Assembly (NCBI GenBank): GCA_026826555.1
Contig: JAKSZT010040235.1
Location: 538,999 to 602,998 of the forward strand
Direction: 5' to 3'
Length of the DNA stretch: 64,000 nt
DNA from: Tolypeutes matacus
Taxonomy: Eukaryota; Chordata; Mammalia; Cingulata; Chlamyphoridae
In this document: piece by piece, positions 30,080 to 40,200 of the stretch
Position numbering within the stretch: position 1 is the stretch's first letter
Layout: each line of letters begins with the position of its first letter
Notes under the pieces: model-generated
Databases searched by the model: none
What the model was told of the DNA's origin: nothing
The model's input: only the letters and a program-made list of their open reading frames with translations
Position numbers and translations under genes: made by a program

Positions 30080-30915
30080 GGAAGAAATTACAACATGGAT
30101 GTGGAACAGTGGCCACGGGAGGCTCTGGGGGCAGGGAGAGGGAAAAACAGTTGTAGTACAGGGGTGTGATGGTCGGGCTAATGTGTCAACTCAGCCGGGT
30201 GATTGTGTCCAGGTGTCTGGTCCAGCAAGCACTGGGCTAACTGTAATACAAGAGCATTTATGGACTTCGGTCACCAGTGAGTTTACTGCGTGGATGGCTG
30301 ATGACATCTGCATCAATCAGGGAGATTGTGTCAGCAATGGTGACGCTTTATCCAATCAGCTGAATGCTTTATAAGGGGAAGTGATTTCAACATTCAGAGA
30401 GAATTTCCCAGCTCGTCTTTGGACAGCCAACGTCTCCCAGAAACTCATCCAGGACCTTCACGGGACTTTCATCGGAGCCCCTGTGTGCAGCCTGCGGAAC
30501 CTGGACTTGGGCATCCCACGGTCTCGTGAGAGACTCTTATAAAACCTCACATTATTGACAGATGCCTCCTGTTGATTCTGTTTCCTGGAGAGAACCCTGA
30601 CTAACACAGGGGCTTTATCGGGACTTGGGAATCACCCTGAGTGACGTTGCAATGGCAGATATAGGCCATTTTATATCATCACATAACATGCAGAACTGTG
30701 TGGGAGAGAGTGTAGACTACAGTGTGAACTATGGTCCATGCTCAGTGGCAAAGCCCCAGGATGCGTTTATCAACTGCAATGAATGTGCCACACTAATGAA
30801 GGATGTTCATGTGGGAGGGTGTGGGAGGGGTGGGGAGTGGGGCATATGGGAATCCCTGTATCGTTTGCGTAATGTTTACGTAATCTAAGTATCTTTTAAA
30901 AATTAAAAAAAAAAA
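30080..30915 (+). mobile_element. Retroposed segment carrying an LTR
   Basis: A 16-bp perfect duplication GAAACTGAAAATGCAT at 30064-30079 and 30916-30931 encloses about 836 bp that ends in an A-rich tail (TTTTAAAAATTAAAAAAAAA and more). This is the signature of L1-driven target-primed insertion. The cargo is not L1 or DAS. It has flanks of unknown family around a complete LTR (30165-30607). The right part (GAATGTGCCACACTAATGAA, GTGGGAGGGGTGGGGAGTGG) looks like a dispersed repeat I cannot name. Confidence 0.7.
30165..30607 (+). mobile_element. MLT2-like (ERV-L class) LTR
   Basis: Starts TGTGATGGTCGGGCTAATGT, then GTCAACTCAGCC, and ends GGAGAGAACCCTGACTAACA, then C. This matches the consensus ends I recall for MLT2-type ERV-L LTRs. 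AGGGG at 30160-30164 and 30608-30612 could be the 5-bp duplication. No internal retroviral sequence is attached. Confidence 0.65.
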
Positions 30916-30931
30916 GAAACTGAAAATGCAT

Positions 30932-32305
30932 TTGCTAGTGAAGCTTTGGTCCCACTGCTGGTACAGGGAGGCTCCTTGCCCCCCCCCCACCCCCGCCCCA
31001 GGAGGCCCTGACATTGCCTCAGGGCCCCCGAGGCTGTTGGCTGGACCTCCAGTCTCTTAATGAAGCTTTACTGTCTGGTTTAGCTGTGAGACTCCCAGGC
31101 AGGGCCATAAAATGAGACCTCTTAATAAGCAAGCCAGCCCCTTTTCCTAGGAAGAATCACGATCTTGGGGGTTTGGTTGGAGGGTGACACTCCCAACGTC
31201 TCCCACAAACCCAGCTTGGAGGGTTTGGTCCAACCCCGGGTTCGGGCATCTGCCAAGACCTAGCTCTGCCGTGGGGATGCCCAGGGGCCTGGCCTGGATT
31301 TCAGGACGCTGACAGCAGAGCGGCAGCTGCAAATGTCCCCCGAAGCCTACGTGAGCCCTGAGCGGCCAGCGTCTCCTGACTTCTCAGAGGGACAAGGATT
31401 TTGGGGGCTTCGGTTTGGAGGGTAAAAGTTTAGTCCGACGCGGACTCTGGGATGCCAGATGGGCTGACAAGGTCTTCATTCTTCCTGGAATAACGGGCAG
31501 GGTCTCTCCTGTAGGGTGTCTTCTCAGGAATCGGGACAACCTGCCGACTGACGGTCTACGTGGCCGCAGTATGGCCGAGAGTGGGCTCTGCGTGGGACCC
31601 TGAATTCCAGTTAGACCTGCGCAAGAGAAAAGGAGAGACAGGCAGATCTGAGGGCCAGAGACCCTTAAAGAGAGGCGGAAACGTACGGCCAAAACAGTCA
31701 ATTTTAAATAAGCTCAGAGAACTTACTCAGAAGCAGAGCCTAGAAATTCCAGCCAGTCTGCCTCGGAGATCCATAAACAGCTGCAGAAACTTTCCTTGGG
31801 CCCTCAAACTTCCATTAACTCTCTTAGAAACAGCTTTCTCAGCTTTCAGCAACCGAGACCTCACCGCCAAGGTGGAGAAGGTGAGGGGCCACAGGCGTGG
31901 GGCCCAGAAACAGGCTCACCTCTTAACATGGGAGCCAATTGCTCAGTCCTGCCTGCGCTCTGGGCCTTGTGTCTAATGAGGCAAGTGACTAATAACTGCC
32001 TAATAAGATCCAGGCTGTTTACAAAACTTCTCCTGCAAAATCAGGAGCCTCCTCATACGCCATCAATTCAGACGAAAAAGTTCCTAGGAAATGGCTCCCG
32101 TCAGGTCTTACTCTATACGATTCTCCTGCTCTAATCTGTGCTTAATTTTGTGTTTAACTTTTAAGTCTGTGTTTCACTTTGTCAGTCTGCTCGTGCCTAG
32201 GAAATCAGATTTGGGGTTTGCCTGTTACAAATTGGATAACAGTGAAAGGTAACCTAAAAATGAGTCTTTAAATGTCAATGCTATCTTGCAATTGGATTTT
32301 ATGTA
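30932..32305. other. Unassigned sequence, possibly ERV leader/internal debris
   Basis: No exon-intron gene is recognisable. A C/A-rich run lies at 30978-31000. The 31380-32130 part has a leader-like character and an ATGGGAGCC start context near 31929 (reading MGANCSV), which could be gag-derived, but the frame is short and closes near 32135. Family not assigned. Confidence 0.3.
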
Positions 32306-32827
32306 TGTATTAGTCAGCCAAAGAGGCACTAATGCAATATACCAGAGATTGGTTGGTCTTTATAAAGGGTATTTATTTGGGGTAGAAGTCCACAGATACC
32401 AGGCCATAAAGCGTTGTTTCTTCTCTCACCACCGTCCATTGCCATGTGTTAGAGCAAGACAGCTGCCGGCGTTTGCCAGGGTTCAGGCTTCTGGGGTTCC
32501 TCTCTTCCCGGGGCTGCGTTTATTTCTGGGCTTAGCATCTGTTTCCTCCACAAGGTCAGCTGTAGACGATCAGGCGAACGGCTCACTTCTCTTCTCCTGG
32601 GGCCTTCTCTCCAACATCAAAACTCCACCATCAAAACTGCTTCTCAAAAACTGCTGCAGCTCTGTTCTTTGTGATGCCTTTTATATTTTCTTCCCCCACC
32701 CACCAAGGGGTGGGGCTCAACGCCCTAATCCTAACCTATTCATGCCCAGATTGACAGATCAGTTTACAAGCATGATCCAATTATATTTTTGGAATTCATA
32801 ATTACATCGAATTGCCCAACGGTTACA
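32306..32827 (-). mobile_element. ERV-L-like solo LTR (family A), perfect 5-bp TSD
   Basis: Minus orientation. The plus strand starts TGTATTAGTCAGCCAAAG and ends CCCAACGGTTACA, so the LTR sense reads TGTAACC...AATACA. AATAAA (TTTATT at 32372-32377) lies near the end. Target duplication ATGTA at 32301-32305 and 32828-32832. Same family as 47366-48106 and 50500-51156. Confidence 0.88.
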
Positions 32828-32939
32828 ATGTATAAGAGAAATCACATGAAGTTAGTTCAACTGCTGGGAAATCAGAAAAACTTACCAACATTGTTACTAA
32901 TAAAATTGTTTTAGTTGCTTAGTTAAACAGCAGTGCCCA

Positions 32940-33276
32940 ATTTTTTTTTAAAAGATTTATTTATTTCTTCCCCACCCCCTCGTTGTTTGCACTTGCTGGG
33001 TGCTGTGTCTTTAGGAGGCACTGGGAACAGAACCTGGGACCTCTGATGTGGGAGGGAGGCACCTAATCACCTGAGCCACCTCTGCTCCCTGCTTTGTTGT
33101 GTCTCTCATGTTTTTCTTGGGTCTCTTGTTGCTTCGTCTTGTTGCGTCAGCTTGCCGCACCTGCCTGTTGCGTCAGCTTGCTGTCTTGCTCGTCTTCTTT
33201 AGGAACCAAACCCGGGACCTCCCAAATGGTAGGTGGGTGTTCAGTTGCTTGAGCCACATCTGCTCAAGCAATTTGT
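32940..33276 (-). mobile_element. Dimeric DAS-type SINE
   Basis: Minus orientation. Two tRNA-like modules (GGAACAGAACCTGGGACCTC near 33025 and GAACCAAACCCGGGACCTCC near 33203) joined by a TCTTGTTGCGTCAGCTTGC-rich linker, with a T-run tail complement at 32940-32949. Confidence 0.8.
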
Positions 33277-33868
33277 TTTTAAAGAGGAAACTTACTAGAA
33301 ACCTAAGATCACTATCTAGATGCCTTTACATTGTAAACCCGCAGAAGGATAACATCTGAAGTTGCTGTAACTGGGTGGATGTAGCCGAGAACCTACCACA
33401 GCAGTAGTAATTCTAAACTGAGTTTGCCTTTGCTTAGGGTTATGTCAGGGCTGGCCTCGCCTTTGTCATGGTGACAACTCTGTTCTCAGGCTTGTGGCCT
33501 GGCAGCTTCTGCCCCCCATGGCTCAGGGGAGGGCAACCTCCACTTCCTGTCCTTCCACTGGTGTCAATGGCCCTGCTCTCTCTCATGACTCCAGATGTGG
33601 ACTAAATTGCTGCCTGGTGGAATTCTCGACCCTCGGGGTCGAACGTCCGCTCTTCCAGTCTAGTGGCCACTGACGTCCTCTTATGTCCAAGGACTGGGGA
33701 GTGGGGGAGGCCTCCCACCTCGAGTGTTTATGCTCCTAAGAGCAGCAGTTTGTGAGAAACCAGTTTCCTGAGGCTTCACTGACCTCAGTGAGAATATACT
33801 GGAATTTGTGTTTTTCATCCAAGGTCTGCCAAAGTCAAAATGGGAAATAAGCAAAGTTCTGAAGTAAA
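33277..33868. other. Unassigned intergenic sequence
   Basis: No coding signal or named repeat recognised. Possible old repeat debris. Confidence 0.4.
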
Positions 33869-33884
33869 GGAAAATTGTATTTTA

Positions 33885-34086
33885 TTTATTTATTTATTTA
33901 TTTATTTTTATTTTTTAAGATTTTATTTATTTATTCATTTATCCCCCCCTTGCTGCCCGTGCTCGCTGGGTCAGCCAACCACGCCATGCGGGCGGGCCCG
34001 CCCCCACCAGGAGGCCCCGGGAACCGAACCCGGGGCCTCCCACATGGCAAACGGGAGCCCCACTGATTGAGCCACAGCCGCCTCCC
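33885..34086 (-). mobile_element. DAS-type SINE with 16-bp target-site duplication
   Basis: Minus orientation. Box-B-like GGGAACCGAACCCGGGGCCT, module end TGATTGAGCCACAGCCGCC, T-rich tail complement at 33885-33930. Flanked by GGAAAATTGTATTTTA at 33869-33884 and 34087-34102. Closest relative in the window is 47709-47905. Confidence 0.92.
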
Positions 34087-34439
34087 GGAAAATTGTATTT
34101 TAAAGCATGGGGAACATTTTGGTTATAAACCAATAATTAAAAAATGAAATTCTTGTGCAAAACTGCATGGTCACAGTGCAGATTAATTAGAAATAGGCTT
34201 CAAAAAGATCTTGTAAATGCTGTCTTACAGTTAAACTTATTTTTAAAGAGAATAATGAGTAACATTAGTGAGTTGTGTATTGCTGTGTCTCTCTTTGTGC
34301 CTGCCTATTTGTTTAGGGTATATCTTCGTACATCGGGATGGTGATATCAAATTAACGAAAATTCTTAAATGAGCTCTATTCAAATTGTAAAATTACATAT
34401 GCACTTACATATATGAATAAGTATTCCTGGAGCCCAAAT

Positions 34440-34975
34440 TAGGATAAGCAGGATGAAAGGTCACAGAGAAATCCGGATATAGACACTATTTAGAAAGGGA
34501 AGAGGGCTTTCCTAAGCGCTTTGGCCGACTCAGCCCCCACGGGGGCTCTTTGTAAGCTGTGGGGGAAGGGTGAGGGGTAACAATAAAACTCTGTCCTCTG
34601 GGCTGGGGAATTAAGAGGGGGGAGGTGAGGCAGGCTAATTTAGGAAGACCTGGCAAAAAAAGGGGCACCCTGCCTGGAAACCCCGAGGGAAGGACCCATG
34701 AGAACCCCATTCAGGACCAAGGAAATCCCAGATACCCTCAAGGGGCCTCACCCCCGGACCCCTGGGGAAGTGACAGGTGGGCGTAATCAGAGCAGGCAAC
34801 AGCAGGGCCCCTCCCCTCAGCATTGGCAAGGGGAGGAGTGATTAAAAGGTGACCACACAAGCCAGCTCTCTCTCTGCCTGGAGCAGTGGCACACACACCT
34901 GGGGATGTGTAATCTGTTCTCTTCCATTTTCTCAATAAACTCCTGTTCTTAGACTCTTCTTATGTAACATAGCCA
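34440..34975 (+). mobile_element. LTR-like segment with polyadenylation signal
   Basis: Purine-rich sequence ending CATTTTCTCAATAAACTCCT (AATAAA 34934-34939), then GTTCTTAGACTC, a layout typical of class I/III LTR ends. The 5' boundary is unclear. Family not assigned. Confidence 0.45.
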
Positions 34976-34984
34976 AGAACCTAG

Positions 34985-35088
34985 AATCCATCGCCCCCGA
35001 CGCCCCCTGACCTCATTCTCCTTTCTGAATGGGATGCTGCCTGGCTCATGCATCGACAAAGCTGCAGGACCCAAAACTGCATGAAAAA
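34985..35088 (+). mobile_element. LTR fragment related to 25824-26236
   Basis: TTTCTGAATGGGATGCTGCC, then TGGCTCATG, and GACCCAAAACTGC parallel the 3' part of the LTR at 26145-26215. Truncated. Confidence 0.5.
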
Positions 35089-35090
35089 AA

Positions 35091-35483
35091 TTTAAAAGAT
35101 TTAGTTATTTACTTTTATCCATTTTTACCCCCCACCCCATTTTGCTGTTTTTGTGTTCTTTCGCTGGGCAACCCTCTGTGTCCGTTTCCTGCCTTCTCTT
35201 CCCATCCTTCTCCTCCTGTCTTCACCAGGATTCAAACCTGGGAACCTCCCGTGTGGGAGAGAGGCGCCCCACTGCCTGCGCCACCTTAGTTCCTGGTTTT
35301 TCAGGGCATCTCGTCATGGCTCTCCCTTGCGTCACTCTCCTGTTATGTTATCATCTTGCTGCGTGGCTCGGCGGGGCCTGGGGGCTCACCTGCTCACGGG
35401 GCCTGGCGGCACGCCTTCTATATTTTTCTTTAATTTTTACCAGGAGGTCCCGGGGATGGAACCCAGGTCCCTCCATATGGGAG
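35091..35483 (-). mobile_element. Dimeric DAS-type SINE
   Basis: Minus orientation. Modules at GGATTCAAACCTGGGAACCT near 35229 and GGGATGGAACCCAGGTCCCT near 35453. Same linker type as 3278-3720 (GCATCTCGTC, TCTCCCTTGCGTCA). The far end stops at ATATGGGAG, so the second module is truncated. Confidence 0.85.
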
Positions 35484-35610
35484 TTTTCTTTTATGGGTGA
35501 GATTGCATAATGTAGGTGCACCACAGCTTGCCGATCCATTTGCCCTTGGAGGGACAGTTTGGGTTGTTTCCAGTTTTGGCTGAAAGAATAAAGCTGGCCG
35601 GAATTCTCTG
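35484..35610 (-). repeat. LINE-1 fragment
   Basis: GTTTGGGTTGTTTCCAGTTT, then TGGC, parallels 3868-3890 (minus-strand L1 ORF2 end). Short and degenerate, adjoining the SINE. Confidence 0.6.
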
Positions 35611-35770
35611 GGCCGCAGGCCGATGTTAGCTGCTCTTTAGCTCTCACTTAGGGGACGGGCCCTCCTTTGCTAATGATCGTCCATCGTGGGACAGTAAGGC
35701 TGTTTCAAGCATTTTTGCTTCTAAAATGAACAAGGCGATGAGTTTGTGTCCTTGAAATTCCCTTCTGCAG

Positions 35771-36715
35771 GCCTTGTTCCCTGGTCCCCAGAGCAACCTT
35801 CTCTCCTGCCCAGACAGCCTGCCGGGGTGCTGGCCTTTGAAGGTGAGTGTGGGGGTCTTCTCACGCTGCCCCCCACACCTGTGCCCCGAGGGACCCAGGA
35901 AGCCCTTCTGTTTAGTGTCCCCCTCCCCCACCTGGGCCGGAAGCGGGCTCTCTGCTGGGTGGCCTGGAATCGCTGCCCCCCCATCCTGGACGCACCCAGA
36001 GCAAGGGTGGAGGTTCATCTCCTCCCCATGCCCCTCACCTCCCCATCACCCCAGCTGCAGGCCCCCCCCGGAGGACGGCCCCAGAGGGTGAGTTCTTTAG
36101 AGCAAAGGCCGGAGTTGAGCCACTCCTGGGGCCTGCCCCTGGGGAGCCCTGACCTGGGAACCCCCATGGCTGGAAGGTAAACAGGCTGCAGAGCTGCTAG
36201 GGTGGGTGTAAAAGGGCCCCGGGGGCCCAGCCGGGGGGCAGGGTGCTGGGGAGGGGCGGGTCAGAGCTCACCTGATGCCTGGGTCATCTCCATCCCTGCT
36301 GGACTCTGGACCAATGGCTACTGACAATCCATGAGGCTGCCCCTGTTTCAGCACAGAGGCAGGGCCTGGGGACCAGAGCCTGGGAGCCACTTGCTGCCAC
36401 AACAGCCTTGGCCCCCTCGGGGGCTGCCCGGGAGCCACTTTGCTTGCTGAGCCTCACTTTTCTCCTCTGTAAGGTGGATGGAAGCCAGTGCTTACCTCTT
36501 GGGACACTGTGTGGGGGAGGGAGCTGGCTGTGCTGAGCCTGCCCCTCTGCAGTGGGACTTGGGTCCCTTCTGACAAGTCTGGCGGCTCTGGTGCCCCGGG
36601 GAACTGGCCCAGCTGCATTCCAGGACCTCTGGCATATGGGCAGAGGGCCCGAGTGGGGGTGGGTGCAGTGGGGATGGAAGCTGAGTGTCCAGGCCCGATT
36701 CTCTCCAAGGGGAAG
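35771..36715 (+). other. Possible upstream exons of the 36983 frame
   Basis: Strong donors lie at 35842/35843 (GAAG/GTGAGT), 36087/36088 (AGAGG/GTGAGT), 36176/36177 (GAAG/GTAAAC) and 36715/36716 (GAAG/GTAAGG). Acceptors lie at 35770 (TTCTGCAG), 36054 (CACCCCAG) and 36692 (GTGTCCAG). Exons 35771-35842, 36055-36087 and 36693-36715 would join in phase to the ATG at 36983 and stay open. Speculative: chance splice-like sites are common in GC-rich DNA, and an MIR-like piece sits near 36440-36480. Confidence 0.2.
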
Positions 36716-36982
36716 GTAAGGAGGTGGGAGTGGGGGGCCAGGGCCCCCAGGTGTCAGCTCACCTGGTGGTGACCTTTGCCACCTCCAGTCCACAGAAAAG
36801 GAAACTGAGGTTCAGGGAGCCCTACCCAGGGACACCTCTTTCCCCTGCTCTGGTTTATGCCCTCGCCCCCATCAGGGGTACACGGGAGGGCTTCCTGAGG
36901 GAGTGGGACAAGAGGGGCAGACAGGGTGGGCAGGAGGGGCCCTTCCCAGGCAAGTCCTGCTCCTCTCCCCTCCTTCCCACAG

Positions 36983-37240
36983 ATGGGCCAGCCAGGGCCC
37001 TGGGGGGAGACGGTCTCTGGCATCCAGCTGTCCGGTGCCCCTGACGACCCCCGTGATGCCCTGGATGAAGTCAACCCTGGCTCCGAGGCCTCGGACCTGG
37101 TGCCCTCGGTGGCGCTGGCTGCAGCCCTCATCCTGCTGCTCCTCGTGCTCTCCGCCTGGCTGGTCTGGGACGGGCCCCCCAAGGCGCCTGCTAACCTGGG
37201 CCCCCAGGAGGCGCAGGGGGTGTCCAGCTGGCTGCCCTGA
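36983..37240 (+). CDS. Candidate small single-pass membrane protein (85 aa), unnamed
   Basis: Not recognised as a known gene. Directly after a textbook acceptor (CCTCCTTCCCACAG, ending 36982), an ATG opens an 85-codon frame to TGA at 37238-37240. The order of features is protein-like: a short Gly/Pro start (MGQPGPWGE), an acidic stretch (DDPRDALDEV, EASD) at about 23-41, one strongly hydrophobic span LVPSVALAAALILLLLVLSA plus WLVW at about 42-65, then a Pro-rich tail ending SSWLP. Acidic outside followed by a short tail fits a type I or small integral membrane protein. If spliced to the consensus donor at 36715/36716 the start context becomes AAGATGG, a good Kozak. Against it: no polyadenylation signal seen within 1 kb, no homologue I can name, and GC-rich DNA yields chance frames. 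It lies in the SLC2A6-MYMK interval. Confidence 0.38.
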   Translation: MGQPGPWGETVSGIQLSGAPDDPRDALDEVNPGSEASDLVPSVALAAALILLLLVLSAWLVWDGPPKAPANLGPQEAQGVSSWLP

Positions 37241-40200
37241 GTCGGCTCCCTGGGCCGGCCCTCAAGACCCTCCTGGAGGATGCGTCCCTGCCGACCAGCT
37301 CCAGGAGCCCGAGGAGGACTTCGATGCCCTCGAATGAGCCTCGTTCCTCGGGAAGGCCTGGGGGAGGGCAAGCTGGAAGAGCTCAGCCCTGGCCGCAGAG
37401 CCCACCTCCATCCCTGGGGAACCGGGCTGTGCCGCCTGGACAGGTCCCTTCTCCCCTCTGGACCTTGGCGTCCCCAGGCAGCACCTGAGGAGGGCGATGC
37501 CTGCTTCTGGGGGGTCGGGCCGGCCGGCCATGGGCGGGCTCAGCGTTGCAGCAGACACGCTCCGGTCTCTACTCCAGGGACAGAGAAGGGTGGAGAAAAC
37601 GCAGCGGCGGGCAGGTGGGGCAGAGGGAGGCTGTGCGGGCTCTGTCCGCCACCTGGTGGCCGCAGGCAGAGCCGCGCCGTCTGCGGCTTGGGTGCGTCGG
37701 CGGGAGAAGGAGGTGCTGGCTTTTCGATGCGGGGAGCCTTTGGAGATTGTGGGTCAGCACCAAGCCCACCACGCAGGGAGGCTGCTTGTAGCATTGGCTA
37801 TTTGTCCTCCTTCCCCCATTTCTGTCTCTATACACTTACCAAAAAAATCAAGGGAGGAGGTGATTGGTGTGCTGTGGGGTGTGGCAGGGGTCCTCCCTGA
37901 GTGAGGGTGCAGGGGTGCGGGGGGCAGTGGTCAGTGCCCGGGACGTGCGTGCGAGCTGGCCCCAGCGCTGGCCCCGTCTCTGACCTCTGACAGGGTGGGA
38001 GGCCATGGGGGCTCTCAAGTTGGGGTCTGGAGGCGCCAAGGTTTCCTGTGCCTCTCATTGAACACAGGGTTATTGAGACCTACTATGCGCCAGACCCTGG
38101 GGAAATGGGGGTGGGGACACCCACAGGCGCTCCAGTAGGGCCGGCAAAGGAGCACAGGGGCTCACTGCAGGTGCCGGGGGCCGGGCAGGGAGGGAGCCCC
38201 TGAGACCTGAGGACACTGCCCGGCCAAGGGGTCCACAGGGAGGAGGCTGTGCTGGGCGGGGGCCGGTGGTGGCGGCGGCTTCATGCTCTCCTCCGGCCGC
38301 CGGGCGCCGGGCAGCTGCCTCCCAGGCCTGTCCTGGGGATGTCCTAGTGGGGGCTTCTCTCCCTCCTCCAGCTTCCCGAAGACCAAGTGCTTGCAAGCTG
38401 GTCAGGCTGGGGTGGCCTGGGAGCGGCAAGCTCCTGTCCCTGTCCCCAGATGGGCCGAGTCCAGGGACCTGGACAGGCAGACTGGGACATGGACCAGCCT
38501 TCAGGATGGCTCAGAGACTCCCCTCACTCCCTCCCTCCCTCCCTCCCTCCTTCCTTTCCTCTCTCCCATCAGACACCTTCCCTGTGCCCCCAGGCTCTCT
38601 GGCATGTGGACATCAGAATCAAAAGCTCATGCCTGCGAGGGGGAGGCAGACGGCCAGGAGTGGCCCCCAGACCTCTGGCCTTCTGTCCTGGTGCAGAGGC
38701 CCCTGGCAGGGGGCTCCTCTCTGCTCCCCCTGCCACACTTCCTCCCTGTGGGGTGAGGAGAGAGATGCGGCAGCCCCCTTGACCTCGCTTTGCCTCTCCA
38801 CTTTTCCACCTCTGCCCCTCTGGATGCATCTTGTCACCCGAGACCCTGAGACCCAAACTCTGAGTCCAGGGTGGAGGGCTGCTTTGTCACCCGTGGGCCA
38901 TGGTGGTGGGCGCAGGCTGTGGGCTTCCCCCAACTGGGCACGGTGCCTCTGGGGAACGCAAACCCCACGGCCCTCTTCACATGCCTTAGGAGCTGCTGGA
39001 GCCGGAGTGGAAACTCCCGAACGCTGGGACCACGAGTTCCAGAGTTCCAGGCGCTTCTCCCCACATCCCATGCCCAGCCCCCCACTGAGGACCAGGGTCC
39101 CCCCTCCCCAGGAGTGGGACGGTGGGAAGAGCCCCTCCGGACTTTGGGGCCTCCGTCCCATCCCTGCCCGGCTGGCCCGACGCTAACGAGAAGCGCAGGC
39201 GGGCTCTGCTTGTTTGCCTTTCTGAACGTGCCCAAGAAATGCCATGTGGTTTTCAGCTGCATTTCAGACTGGCCGATGCACCCGATCCGGCCAGCGCCTG
39301 CGGCCCTCACACGGGAAGCCCTTCTTGCGCGTGCCAGAGGTGAGAGGAGGCATCCGTGCAGCGCTCGGCCAGGAAGTAATTGCATCCGTAAGGAAAATAT
39401 TTTTCTGTATAATTCAGTGACGCATTCTATAAACACTGTGGTTCCACCTTGCGGTTTTTCCTGCCCCTCTCCCAGGGGTCGCCCGGGCAGCCAGATGCCT
39501 GAGGGTAGGAAAATATGTGCTTCTGCTGGGCTGGCATGGAGGAGGGTGACGGGATGAGCCCAGGGACTGGGCCGGGGCAGCCAGAGAGGAGTGTGGGGTG
39601 CGGCCCCTGGAGAGGACTTGCAGAGGCTGGCGTGGACGCCTTGCTGGGGCGTGGGCTTAACCTGCGCAGCCTCCCCACCGGGTCTGGAGATGCCTGGGTG
39701 GAGTGGAGCTGACGTTCTTTTCTACCAGCCTGGTCGTGGGCTGGTGGGAGGGCAGCAGCCCACGGAGGGGGACAATTCTCTTTTGTTTTAGGACAGCGGT
39801 TTGGGAGACAGATGGATCCAAGTTTAACTCTCTTTTCTGGGACTCTCGTTAGCTGTGTGACCTTGGGAAAGTCAATCAACCTCTGAGTCTCCTTTCCGAT
39901 CCGTCAGCTGGAGCACAGGGGCTGATACTGCTAGTTGCCACCCCATCTCCTTCCTTAAAGCTTCCTAACTTTGTCTGGGGTGGCCGTGAGCCTCACTAAA
40001 AGTGTGTTATCTCCCTGCCTCCCTTGCAGCATCATGCCCACGTGACTCAGCCGTGGCTATGAGGCGTAGGCAGAAGCATCTGGGGAGGCAACACTTCCTG
40101 ATTAGAGCGAGAAAGTTGTACCAGGAAGACTTTGGTTTTGGATCTACCCTCTTCTTCCTGCCTGGAATGCAGTCGTGTTGCCTGGAGGTCAGCTGCTTTT

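Noticed and set aside
31929..32134. Gag-like start reading MGANCSV
   Set aside because: Only about 68 codons, no matrix or capsid motif I can recognise. Kept as possible ERV debris, not called a gene.
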